The notes below the pieces were generated by a model that was given only the letters and a program-made list of their open reading frames with translations, made no database searches and was not told the origin of the DNA. Below are positions 1 through 7,244 of a DNA stretch of 8,379 bases, one piece after another. Each line of letters begins with the position of its first letter. Positions within the stretch are counted from its first letter, which is position 1. A program made the position numbers and the translations under genes. This DNA is from JBBPYA01 sp038200385 (GTDB taxonomy: Bacteria; Actinomycetota; Actinomycetes; Mycobacteriales; Geodermatophilaceae): NCBI GenBank assembly GCA_038200385.1, contig JBBPYA010000062.1:1-8379 (forward strand), given 5' to 3'.

Positions 1-18
1 CGGGGTGGGCCGTCGGGA

Positions 19-570
19 TTAGGCCGACAGCGCGGGGACAGGAAGGGTGGACAGCACCCACGCGAGCTGGATGCGGTCGGGGCCGGTCAGCAGCGCCGGG
101 TCCTCGCCGGGCAACAGCTCGGTGGTCTGGATGGCCTGCTGCGAGTCCTCGATCGCCTGCAGCGAGGTCGTCAGTGCCAGCACCATCGACGTGCCGTCGG
201 GATTGCTGGCGAGCAGGGCGCCTACGCTCCCCGGCACGACGCGGACCGCGGGCCAGATTCGCTCGACGTCGGCGCGGGCGATCGCCGCGGCCTCGCGCGG
301 GGTCCGCGGGCGGTCGAAGTGCACGAGCTGGCCGTACGCCGGCGCCCCGGTGCCTCCGACATCGTGGTAGCTGGCATCGGTGAAGTGCTTGCCGCCCTTG
401 GTGAGCGGCGACTGGTCCGCCTGGTCGGCGGTGTCCCAGGCACTCACCAGCACCAGCTGCCGGCTGTCCATGGGGCGCAGGACGTACGCGGCCTGCAGAC
501 CGGGTCGCTCGGCCAGCTGGGCGATCACCGCGTCAGCGTCGGTGTCGAGGGCGGTAATCCGGACGATCAT
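19..570 (-). CDS. Tandem ABM-like (dimeric alpha/beta-barrel) small protein
   Basis: This 183-aa protein starts at the ATG read from 570. A GAGGAG Shine-Dalgarno (positions 582-577) lies 6 nt upstream and fixes that start; the open frame continues far upstream but without a comparable signal. Two halves resemble each other: residues 23-54, beginning PGLQAAYVL with the strand LVLVSAWDT, and residues 113-147, beginning PGSVGALLA with the strand MVLALTTS. They are offset by about 90 residues. The pattern of PG, beta strand, short turn, hydrophobic strand and then an Asp/Gln-rich helix is typical of antibiotic-biosynthesis-monooxygenase-like and related ferredoxin-like barrel proteins, which often form a barrel from two such units. 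There is no signal peptide or membrane segment, so it is probably cytoplasmic. No catalytic residue can be assigned, and the second unit lacks the Trp of the first (W45). It is divergent from the LuxR-type regulator at 685 and may be its target, which is an inference from position. The gene is real with high confidence; the family call is moderate and the substrate unknown. Confidence 0.8.
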   Translation of the reverse strand: MIVRITALDTDADAVIAQLAERPGLQAAYVLRPMDSRQLVLVSAWDTADQADQSPLTKGGKHFTDASYHDVGGTGAPAYGQLVHFDRPRTPREAAAIARADVERIWPAVRVVPGSVGALLASNPDGTSMVLALTTSLQAIEDSQQAIQTTELLPGEDPALLTGPDRIQLAWVLSTLPVPALSA

Positions 571-576
571 GGTGGT

Positions 577-582
577 CTCCTC
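577..582 (-). promoter_or_regulatory. Ribosome binding site of the ABM-like gene
   Basis: GAGGAG on the minus strand, 6 nt before the ATG at 570. It is the clearest Shine-Dalgarno in the window and decides the start within a much longer open frame. Confidence 0.75.
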
Positions 583-651
583 GGGGGGTGCGGAGGTCAG
601 CCTCGATCGCCGGACCGGACTGGACATCGGTGCTGGTACGTAATCGCAGTA

Positions 652-661
652 CGGATATCCG
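652..661. repeat. 10-bp perfect palindrome in the divergent promoter region
   Basis: CGGATATCCG is fully self-complementary. It lies in the 114-bp space between the minus-strand ABM-like gene (start 570) and the LuxR-type regulator (start 685), just upstream of the putative -10 box of the regulator at 673-678. Two GTAC tetramers (636-639 and 649-652) sit next to it. The position suits a dimeric regulator acting on either promoter, but no factor can be named, and a single 10-bp palindrome can occur by chance in GC-rich DNA. Confidence 0.35.
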
Positions 662-672
662 CGGTTTGCCCC

Positions 673-678
673 GATACT
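673..678 (+). promoter_or_regulatory. Putative -10 box, leaderless LuxR regulator
   Basis: GATACT ends 6 nt before the ATG at 685. No purine-rich Shine-Dalgarno is visible in the preceding 15 nt. A -10 element ending 6-7 nt before a start codon is the usual geometry of a leaderless transcript in actinobacteria. No convincing -35 is seen around 649-655. Confidence 0.4.
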
Positions 679-684
679 TCGCTC

Positions 685-3546
685 ATGAGCGATGCCGGCA
701 GCGGCCGGTTCGTCGGACGGCGTACCTACCTCGACGAACTGGCCGGCTGGCTGTCCGAGGCGCGTGCCGGACGGGGCCGACTGGTGCTCCTCGCCGGCGA
801 GGCCGGAGTCGGCAAGACGCGCCTGGCCGAGCAGCTGGCCGCGGCGGCAGGGCGAGCAGGTGTCCCCGCGGTCTGGGGACGGTGCCCGGCCGACGCCGGC
901 GCACCCCCGCTGTGGCCCCTGCGGCGGATCGTCGAGCGGCTCCCCGGCGGGCCGTGGCCGGTCCCTGCCGGTGACGAGGAGGGCTTCGGGAGCACGGCCG
1001 AGGGCTCCGCGGCCGCCCTCTTCACCAGGTCGGTGCAGTTGGCCGACACGATCGTGGCCGCCGCCCGGCCCGGCGGCCTGCTCGTCGTGGTCGAGGACCT
1101 GCACTGGGCGGACTCCGGCACTGTCGCGGCGCTCGGGTTGGTGGCCGCCGAGGTGACCGGCTCGCGGGCCCTCGTCGTCGGCACCGCGCGACTGCCGCTG
1201 GAGCCCGGTCTCACTGCGGCCTTGCTGGAGCGACCCGGCGTCGAGCACCGGGTCCTGCGCGGACTGGAGCGCGCGGAGATCGTGGACTACCTGAGCGCGG
1301 TCGCCGGAGGGGACGTGGACCACCGCTACGCCGACCTCGTCGCGCGCCAGACCGCAGGGAACAGCCTGTTCGTCGGGGTGGTCGCCCGGCTGCTCACCGA
1401 GCGGGTGTCGCTGCGTCGCTACGACGCCGAGGCCGCCCGGACCGCGTTGGCCGGGCGGCCGGAGGTGGCCGCGCTCGCCGTTGCCCCGCTGGGCCGGCTG
1501 TCCGACGAGGCGCGCCGGCTCGTCGAGGTCGCAAGCGTGCTCGGCGAGGACGTCGACGTCCCTGAGCTGATTGCCGCCTGCGGGCTGCCGGCGGGGTCGG
1601 TGCCCGCGCTGCTGGACGAGGCGGTCCGCGCCGGCCTGCTCAGCCGCCCGTTCGACGATCCCGGGTCCGCACGGTTCGTGCACGCGCTGGTGCGCGACGC
1701 GGTCTACGCCGGACTGCACCGGGAGCGGCGCGGTGAGCTGCACCGGGCCGTGGCCCGGGTTATCGCGGCGGCCGCCCCGGACCGGATCGGCACGGTCGCC
1801 GGGCACCTGACCCGGGGCGCGTCCACGCCCGAGCAGCACGGGGAGGCCGCGGAGTGCGCGCGGGCGGCCGGGCACGCGGCGCTGAGCGCACTGGCGTACG
1901 CCGAGGCGGCCGCCCACTTCCGGGCGGCGCTGTATGGCCTGACGATGGTGGGGACGCCGGCGCCCACGGCCCGGGCGGAAACCCTGCTGAACCTGGCCTT
2001 CGCCGAGTACCGCGCCGGATCCTTCGGGTCCGCTGTGCAGCACTGCGTGCTCGCCGCCGGACTGGCCGAGGAGCTGGGGCGCCCGGACCTGTTGGCCCGG
2101 GCCGCGCTGCTGGTCGACGGCGTGACCCCGCCGGATGCCGGGGAGGCCCTCGTGGGCCTGTGCCGCCGCGCCATACTGGCGGTGTCCGACATCGACCTCG
2201 CCGTCCGGGCCCAGCTCTCGGCCCGGCTGGCGTACGCCGCGGCCGCGGACGGCGACCTGGACGCCGCCGAGACGATGTCGGCCGAGGCGTTGACCCTGGC
2301 CGAGCGGACCGCCGCTCCGGCGGCGATCCTGGCCGCGCTACGCGCCCGACAGCTGGCCCTGGCCGGCCCCGGGTACGCCGCCGCCCGGATGCAGCTCGGT
2401 GCCCGGGCGATCGGACTCGCCGACCGGGGCGAGCCGATGGCCGCCCTGTGGGGTCGGGTGTGGCGGGTGGATGCGTCCTTCGAGCTGGGCGATCTGGTGG
2501 CCGTCGACCGGGAGCTGTCGGAGCTGGCCGGGATCGCGGCCGGGCTGCGCTTCCCGCTGGCCCGGTGGCATCTGGAACGGCTGCGGGCCGCCCGGGAGTC
2601 CTTCGTCGGGCGATTCGCGCCGGCCGAAGAGCATGCTCTGGCAGCGCGCGAACTGGCCGCGTCCCTGGACGATCCGAGCCTCGCCGCGCTGCACCTCGCG
2701 TTCCTACTGTTCCTGGCCTACGTCCGCGGCGACCGCCTGCCCGAAGGTGACCGACGCGAGACAGCAGCCTTCCTGCGGATGGCCACGGAGAGCCGGCTGC
2801 CGATCGCGCTGACCTCCGCGGCGATCGCGCTGGTCTCCGGCGGCGACCTGGACGAGGCGGGCCGGATGGCGCGGCAGCTGTGCTCCGAGGCGCCCGGGTG
2901 GCCGAGGGACGGCCGGTGGATCGTGGCGGTCCCGATGCTCGCCGACGTGGTGGCCGACGTCGGTGACGCGCCGTGCGCCGAGATCCTGTACCCCCTGCTA
3001 GCCCCGTTCGGCGGACTCGCCATCGCCGGCGGCTCCGGCGCGGTGGCCTGCAACGGATCGGTCTCGCGTGCGCTGGGCCGCCTGGCCGCCGTGAGCGGTC
3101 GGTACGACGACGCCGTACGGCACCTGCTCGACGCGATCGGGCAGGAGGAACGAATGGGCGGGCGACCCTTCGTCGCACTCAGCGGGATGTACCTAGCCGA
3201 GGTATTGCAGGCCCGGGACGGCGCCGGTGACCTCGCGGCGGCGGCCCGGGAGGCGCGCAGGGCGCTGCGCACGATGCGCGAGCTGCCGATGCCGGGGCGG
3301 GCGATGCAGTGCGAGCGACTCATGGCGGCGGTGGAAGCCGCGTCCCGGCATACGGTGCTCACCCCGCGGGAGCGCCAGATCGCCTCGCTGGTCTGCGAGG
3401 GGCTGTCCAACCGGCAGATCTCCGACCGACTGTTCCTGTCCGAGCGCACCGTGGAGACCCACGTCAGCCATGTGCTCGGCAAGCTGGGAGGGTCAACGCG
3501 GACCGACATCGTCAGTTGGGCGCTGACCGAGGGCGCCGGAGTCTGA
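685..3546 (+). CDS. LuxR-family ATPase regulator (LAL/MalT-like)
   Basis: This 953-aa protein has the three-part layout of large ATP-binding LuxR regulators. The N-terminal AAA/NTPase module opens with FVGR (residues 9-12), then has Walker A GEAGVGKT (38-45, Lys44) and Walker B LVVVEDLHWAD (133-143). The middle (about 370-880) is Ala/Leu-rich and helical, with repeats that resemble TPR-like scaffolds. The C-terminal GerE-type helix-turn-helix (about 890-950) begins LTPRERQIASLV and contains GLSNRQISDRL and SERTVETHVSHVLGKL. In this family the ATPase and helical region sense an effector or protein partner and the HTH activates transcription. The length is normal. The start ATG is chosen because FVGR follows immediately, as in homologues; the frame stays open to 319, but that extension lies over the divergent gene. 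It is cytoplasmic and DNA-binding. The neighbouring divergent ABM-like gene is a candidate target, inferred from position only. LALs frequently sit in secondary-metabolite clusters, but no biosynthetic genes are seen here. Confidence 0.92.
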   Translation: MSDAGSGRFVGRRTYLDELAGWLSEARAGRGRLVLLAGEAGVGKTRLAEQLAAAAGRAGVPAVWGRCPADAGAPPLWPLRRIVERLPGGPWPVPAGDEEGFGSTAEGSAAALFTRSVQLADTIVAAARPGGLLVVVEDLHWADSGTVAALGLVAAEVTGSRALVVGTARLPLEPGLTAALLERPGVEHRVLRGLERAEIVDYLSAVAGGDVDHRYADLVARQTAGNSLFVGVVARLLTERVSLRRYDAEAARTALAGRPEVAALAVAPLGRLSDEARRLVEVASVLGEDVDVPELIAACGLPAGSVPALLDEAVRAGLLSRPFDDPGSARFVHALVRDAVYAGLHRERRGELHRAVARVIAAAAPDRIGTVAGHLTRGASTPEQHGEAAECARAAGHAALSALAYAEAAAHFRAALYGLTMVGTPAPTARAETLLNLAFAEYRAGSFGSAVQHCVLAAGLAEELGRPDLLARAALLVDGVTPPDAGEALVGLCRRAILAVSDIDLAVRAQLSARLAYAAAADGDLDAAETMSAEALTLAERTAAPAAILAALRARQLALAGPGYAAARMQLGARAIGLADRGEPMAALWGRVWRVDASFELGDLVAVDRELSELAGIAAGLRFPLARWHLERLRAARESFVGRFAPAEEHALAARELAASLDDPSLAALHLAFLLFLAYVRGDRLPEGDRRETAAFLRMATESRLPIALTSAAIALVSGGDLDEAGRMARQLCSEAPGWPRDGRWIVAVPMLADVVADVGDAPCAEILYPLLAPFGGLAIAGGSGAVACNGSVSRALGRLAAVSGRYDDAVRHLLDAIGQEERMGGRPFVALSGMYLAEVLQARDGAGDLAAAAREARRALRTMRELPMPGRAMQCERLMAAVEAASRHTVLTPRERQIASLVCEGLSNRQISDRLFLSERTVETHVSHVLGKLGGSTRTDIVSWALTEGAGV

Positions 3547-3551
3547 GGGCG

Positions 3552-3575
3552 CCCGGGCGGCATAGGGTGCCCGGG
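3552..3575. repeat. 7-bp inverted repeat around the dgt -10 box
   Basis: CCCGGGC (3552-3558) and GCCCGGG (3569-3575) form a perfect inverted repeat with a 10-nt spacer. The spacer contains TAGGGT (3563-3568), a TANNNT-type -10 candidate ending 7 nt before the dgt ATG. The repeat fills the gap between the LuxR regulator stop (3546) and dgt. It could be an operator, a terminator-like hairpin for the upstream gene (no T-run follows), or a by-product of GC-rich sequence. AGGG at 3564-3567 could instead be read as a weak Shine-Dalgarno. Confidence 0.4.
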
Positions 3576-4817
3576 ATGGGCAGCCCCGGCGGGTACACCG
3601 AGCACGACCGGGCCCGACATGTCGAGGAGGCACCTAAGGGCTCGCGGTCCGCCGTACACCGCTCGGAGTTTGCGCGGGACCGGGCCCGGGTGCTGCACTC
3701 CTCGGCGCTGCGCCGGCTGGCCGCCAAGACGCAGGTCGTCGAGCCGGGCTCCGACGACTTCCCGCGGACCCGGCTGACCCACACCCTCGAGGTGGCCCAG
3801 ATCGGCCGCGAGATGGGGCAGGCGCTCGGCTGCGACCCCGACCTGGTGGACACCGCTGGTCTTGCGCATGACGTGGGGCACCCGCCGTTCGGCCACAACG
3901 GCGAGACCGCACTGGACCTGCTGGCGGCGGACATCGGCGGGTTCGAGGGCAACGCGCAGAGCCTGCGGGTACTCGTCCGGCTGGAGACGAAGGTCGTCGA
4001 CGCCGACGGGCGCAGCGCCGGGCTGAACCTGACCCGGGCCGCGCTGGACGCGGCCACCAAGTACCCGTGGCCGCGACGCACCGGCCGACCCAAGTACGGC
4101 GTCTACGCCGAGGATCTCGCCGTGTTCGGTTGGCTGCGGGCAGGGGCGCCGGGGGAGCGGCGCTGCCTGGAGGCGCAGGTCATGGACTGGGCCGACGACG
4201 TCGCCTACTCCGTGCACGACGTCGAGGACGGCGTGTACGCCGGGCACATCCCGGTCGCCGCGCTGTCCTCCGCCGAGGAGCGCGCCCGGGTCTGCGACGT
4301 CGCCCGCGAGCGCTACGGCGCCGACGCCCCCGACCTGCCGGAGCGGTTCGTCGCGCTGCTCGACCTCGAGGTACTGCGCGCGCTGACCGGCTACGACGGC
4401 TCGCTGGCGGGGCGGGCCGCGCTCAAGCGGGCCACGAGCGAGCTGACCGAACGCTTCACCGAGGCTGCCGTGCTGGCGACCCGGGCCGCGTACGGCGCCG
4501 GCGCCCTCACCCGGTACGCCGCCGATCTGGTCGTGCCTGACGACGTGGTCGCGGAGTGCGCCCTGCTCAAGGCGGTGGCCGAGCGCTACGTGATGGCCCG
4601 CCCGGAAACGGCCCGGCTGCAGGGTCGCCAACGCGAGCTGTTGGCCGAACTCGTGGGCGCGCTGGCCGACCGGCCCGAGGCACTGGACCCGCTGCACGCC
4701 GCCGCCTGGTCGTCCGCTGCCGACGACGCCGCGGCCCGTCGGGTGCTGATCGACCAGGTCGCGAGCCTCACCGACACCTCGGCCGTGGCCTGGCACGCCG
4801 CGCTCACCGGTAGCTGA
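3576..4817 (+). CDS. dgt: Deoxyguanosinetriphosphate triphosphohydrolase-like protein
   Basis: This 413-aa HD-superfamily enzyme is predicted to hydrolyse dNTPs to deoxynucleosides and triphosphate, which affects cytoplasmic dNTP pools. The metal-binding HD signature is complete: RTRLTHTLEV (His69), AGLAHDVGHPPFGHNGE (His98-Asp99) and the late aspartate in MDWADDVAYSVHDVEDG (Asp207/208). The N-terminal segment with EAPKG and SEFARDRARVLHSSALRRL is characteristic of actinobacterial dGTPase-like proteins, and the length fits. The ATG at 3576 is chosen because the short hydrophilic N-terminus before the EAPK motif matches the family; a GTG at 3567 is in frame and would add three residues. It lies 29 nt after the regulator and 48 nt before dnaG in the same direction, a pairing familiar from mycobacteria. 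It may have its own promoter (TAGGGT at 3563). Nucleotide preference cannot be deduced; many family members are broad or effector-activated. Confidence 0.94.
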   Translation: MGSPGGYTEHDRARHVEEAPKGSRSAVHRSEFARDRARVLHSSALRRLAAKTQVVEPGSDDFPRTRLTHTLEVAQIGREMGQALGCDPDLVDTAGLAHDVGHPPFGHNGETALDLLAADIGGFEGNAQSLRVLVRLETKVVDADGRSAGLNLTRAALDAATKYPWPRRTGRPKYGVYAEDLAVFGWLRAGAPGERRCLEAQVMDWADDVAYSVHDVEDGVYAGHIPVAALSSAEERARVCDVARERYGADAPDLPERFVALLDLEVLRALTGYDGSLAGRAALKRATSELTERFTEAAVLATRAAYGAGALTRYAADLVVPDDVVAECALLKAVAERYVMARPETARLQGRQRELLAELVGALADRPEALDPLHAAAWSSAADDAAARRVLIDQVASLTDTSAVAWHAALTGS

Positions 4818-4826
4818 CCGGGCCGG

Positions 4827-4846
4827 CCCCCGAGCGGCGTCGGGGG
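4827..4846 (+). other. GC-rich stem-loop between dgt and dnaG
   Basis: CCCCCGA (4827-4833) pairs perfectly with TCGGGGG (4840-4846) around a 6-nt loop, GCGGCG. It starts 10 nt after the dgt stop and ends 20 nt before the dnaG ATG. No T-run follows, so it is not a standard intrinsic terminator. It could attenuate read-through, stabilise a processed dgt 3' end, or overlap the -35 region of a dnaG promoter. Confidence 0.5.
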
Positions 4847-4853
4847 TGCGGGG

Positions 4854-4859
4854 CAGGAT
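4854..4859 (+). promoter_or_regulatory. dnaG start signal: -10-like box or Shine-Dalgarno
   Basis: CAGGAT ends 6 nt before the dnaG ATG, the position of a leaderless -10 hexamer (one mismatch to TANNNT). The same bases contain AGGA (4855-4858), spaced 7 nt from the ATG, which would serve as a Shine-Dalgarno. Sequence alone does not separate the two readings. Confidence 0.35.
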
Positions 4860-4865
4860 GTAACC

Positions 4866-6809
4866 ATGGCCGGCCGGATCCGCAGCGAGGACATCGCGCT
4901 CGTGCGCGAGCGGTCGCCGATCGCCGACGTCGTGGGGGAGCACCTGCAGCTGCGGGCCGCGGGCGGGGGGAGCCTGAAGGGGCTGTGCCCGTTCCACGAC
5001 GAGAAGACCCCGTCGTTCCAGGTGACCCCGTCGCGGGGGCTGTGGTTCTGCTTCGGCTGCGGGGAGGGTGGTGACGTCATCCGCTTCGTCGAGAAGGTGG
5101 AGCACCTGTCCTTCGTCGAGGGCGTGGAGCGGCTGGCCCGGCGGGCCGGCCTCGAGCTGCGCTACGAGGAGGGCGGGGCGGCCCCGGTCCGGCAGCAGGG
5201 CCAGCGAGCCCGGCTGGTGGAGGCGCACCGGCTGGCAAAGGAGTTCTACACCGTCCAACTGTCCACACCGGACGGTCAGCAGGCCCGGGACTTCCTCCGG
5301 GAGCGCGGGTTCGATCGCGAGACAGCGCAGACCTTCGGCTGCGGCTACGCGCCGGCCGGCTGGGATTCCCTGACCAAGCATCTGCTGGGCAAGGGATTCG
5401 GCCAGCAGGAACTCACCACGGCGGGCCTGTCACGGCTGTCCTCCAGGGGGACCTACATCGACCGGTTCCACCGCAGGTTGCTGTGGCCGATCCACGACAT
5501 CACGGGGGACGCGATCGGGTTCGGCGCGCGCAAGCTGTACGACGACGATGACGGACCGAAGTACCTGAACACGCCGGAGACGCCGATCTACAAGAAGGGC
5601 CACGTGCTGTTCGGGCTGGACCTGGCCAAGCGCGAGATCGCCCGCCGCCGGCAGGCGGTGGTGGTCGAGGGCTACACCGACGTGATGGCCTGCCACCTGG
5701 CCGGCGTCCCTACTGCGGTGGCCTCGTGCGGCACGTCGTTCGGCGTGGAGCACATCGCCGTACTCCGCCGGCTGCTGATGGACCAGGACGAGTTCCGCGG
5801 TGAGGTGATCTACACCTTCGACGGGGACGCCGCCGGGCAGAACGCGGCACTGAAGGCGTTCCGCGAGGACCAGCGGTTCATGGCGCAGACCTTCGTGGCC
5901 ATCGACGGGGACGGGCGCGATCCCTGCGAGCTGCGGCAGGCCCGGGGGGACGCCGCGGTCCGGGATCTGGTGGCCAGCCGGGAGCCGCTCGTGCAGTTCG
6001 TGCTGCGGGCCACCCTGGCCGGCTACGACCTGGACACCGTCGAGGGTCGGGTTGCAGCCCTGGAGAAGTCCGCGCCGCTGGTGGCCGGCATCAAGGACCG
6101 GGCGCTGCGCCCGGAGTACGCGCGACGGCTGTCCGGCTGGCTCGGGATGGAGGTGGAGGCGGTGCTCGCGCACCTGCGCACCCTCGGGCGCACCGACCTG
6201 CCTCCGGCCGTGGCGCGACCCGCACCCGGGCAGCGGCCGGACCCCCACGACCACGGCCTGTCCATCGAGCGGGAGTCGCTGAAGCTGGGCCTGCAGGTCC
6301 CGGCGCTGGCCGGGCCGGTGTTCGACGCGGTGGACGCCGCGGCGTACACCAACCCGGTGTACGCCGGGGTACGGCGCGGGATCGCCTCGGCCGGCGGTAC
6401 CTCGACGGGCCTGTCGGGGGCGGCCTGGCTGGACGCCGTGGGGGAGCACTGCCCGGCCGAGGTGGTGCGGCCGATGCTCGCCGAGTTGGCCGTCGAGCCG
6501 CTGCACGCGGCCGGTGAGGCGGACAGCCGTTACGTGACGGCGGTGCTGTCCCGGCTGCAGGAGCTGGCGCTGGTGCCGTCGGTGACGCAGCTGAAGTCCA
6601 GGCTGCAACGGCTGAATCCGGTGGACGAGGCCGACGCCTACCACCGGATGTTCGGGGAGCTGATCGCGCTGGAGGCGCAGGTGCGGGTGCTGCGGGAGCA
6701 GGCGCTCGGCGGCCTGCCGGGAGGTGGCCGCCGACCCGTCGGCCGTCCGTGCCGGTCGCGGCGAGGTCCCGGCTGGACGCCGATGAGCGGGTTCTGGCCT
6801 GGGCCGTGA
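4866..6809 (+). CDS. dnaG: DNA primase
   Basis: This 647-aa bacterial primase makes RNA primers for the replication fork in partnership with the DnaB helicase. The N-terminal zinc-binding domain has the CHC2 set Cys41, His44, Cys62 and Cys65 in CPFHDEKTPSF and FCFGCGEGG. The polymerase core follows, with the conserved ERGF and CGYAP segments. The TOPRIM fold has EGYTD (Glu268-Asp272) and FDGDAAGQNA (Asp319, Asp321) as metal-binding acidic motifs. The C-terminal helical region (about 430-620) should bind DnaB. All key residues are present, so the enzyme should be active. The ATG start gives the usual MAGRIR N-terminus just ahead of the zinc domain. The last 30 or so residues, after REQALGGL, are Gly/Arg/Pro-rich and unlike the rest; they lie over the start of the next gene and may be a non-conserved tail or the result of a frameshift. 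The upstream neighbour dgt fits a conserved replication-linked block. Confidence 0.97.
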   Translation: MAGRIRSEDIALVRERSPIADVVGEHLQLRAAGGGSLKGLCPFHDEKTPSFQVTPSRGLWFCFGCGEGGDVIRFVEKVEHLSFVEGVERLARRAGLELRYEEGGAAPVRQQGQRARLVEAHRLAKEFYTVQLSTPDGQQARDFLRERGFDRETAQTFGCGYAPAGWDSLTKHLLGKGFGQQELTTAGLSRLSSRGTYIDRFHRRLLWPIHDITGDAIGFGARKLYDDDDGPKYLNTPETPIYKKGHVLFGLDLAKREIARRRQAVVVEGYTDVMACHLAGVPTAVASCGTSFGVEHIAVLRRLLMDQDEFRGEVIYTFDGDAAGQNAALKAFREDQRFMAQTFVAIDGDGRDPCELRQARGDAAVRDLVASREPLVQFVLRATLAGYDLDTVEGRVAALEKSAPLVAGIKDRALRPEYARRLSGWLGMEVEAVLAHLRTLGRTDLPPAVARPAPGQRPDPHDHGLSIERESLKLGLQVPALAGPVFDAVDAAAYTNPVYAGVRRGIASAGGTSTGLSGAAWLDAVGEHCPAEVVRPMLAELAVEPLHAAGEADSRYVTAVLSRLQELALVPSVTQLKSRLQRLNPVDEADAYHRMFGELIALEAQVRVLREQALGGLPGGGRRPVGRPCRSRRGPGWTPMSGFWPGP

Positions 6810-7219
6810 CCGTCGGGGACGACGCGGTCGTGGCCACGCCGCAGGGACTGTGGCTGCCGGGGGTCGAGCGGATCCCGTGGCACCTGGTCACCCACGTCAC
6901 CTGGTCCGGGACGACGCTCACGGTGACGGCGGCGGAGGAGGTCGCGCCGGGGGTGCTGCAGAACCTGCCGCCGGTGTCGGTGCGGCTGCCAGAACCAGGC
7001 ACCGTGCCGGAGACCGTGCAGCAGCGCTTCTACGGCAGCCGGCGGTTCTCCGCCCGGCACCGGCTGTCAGGCGGCGACGGCGTGATCATCGTGGCGCGGC
7101 GGGTGCCCGGGGTGGACGGGCTGGCGTGGTACGCGGTGTACGACGATCCCGCGCAACGCGGGGACCCGCTGGTGGTGGCCGAGGTGGAGCGGCTGCTCGC
7201 CGAGGCCCAGGAGCTGTGA
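6749..7219 (+). CDS. Uncharacterised dnaG-linked beta-rich protein
   Basis: A 156-aa protein that I do not recognise as a named family. After a short basic N-terminus comes DERVLAWAVTV, then alternating short hydrophobic strands (VVATPQGLWLPG, IPWHLVTHVTW, TTLTVTAAEEV). The C-terminal half contains GVIIVARRVPG and LAWYAVYDD and ends with a helix, VAEVERLLAEAQEL. The strand pattern with W-H and V-T-W recalls small PH-like beta-sandwich domains of actinobacteria, which is a loose resemblance only. There is no signal peptide or membrane segment. The GTG start at 6749 overlaps dnaG by 61 nt and has no nearby Shine-Dalgarno (GGGAGG at 6719-6724 is too distant). A second GTG at 6806 overlaps the dnaG stop as GTGA, a classic coupling arrangement, but would remove DERVLAWA, which looks like part of the domain. 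Either way, translation is probably coupled to dnaG. The gene is real with good confidence; the function is unknown. Confidence 0.8.
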   Translation: MPVAARSRLDADERVLAWAVTVGDDAVVATPQGLWLPGVERIPWHLVTHVTWSGTTLTVTAAEEVAPGVLQNLPPVSVRLPEPGTVPETVQQRFYGSRRFSARHRLSGGDGVIIVARRVPGVDGLAWYAVYDDPAQRGDPLVVAEVERLLAEAQEL

Positions 7220-7244
7220 GCCTCGGGTCGAGCGGTGGTGCCGG

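Noticed and set aside
319..684. N-terminal extension of the LuxR regulator upstream of 685
   Set aside because: The frame is open but lies antisense to the ABM-like gene, and homologues begin shortly before FVGR.
19..2043. Long minus-strand open frame covering the LuxR regulator
   Set aside because: Only its last 183 codons (570 down to 19) look like protein. The rest is Gly/Arg/Pro-rich antisense of a gene with clear Walker and HTH motifs, a GC-rich artefact.
3567..3575. Alternative GTG start of dgt
   Set aside because: It adds only three residues and overlaps the -10-like box; the ATG at 3576 fits the family N-terminus.
2718..5381. 887-codon minus-strand open frame over dgt and the dnaG start
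   Set aside because: Low-complexity composition with no domain; it is antisense to two genes whose catalytic motifs are intact.
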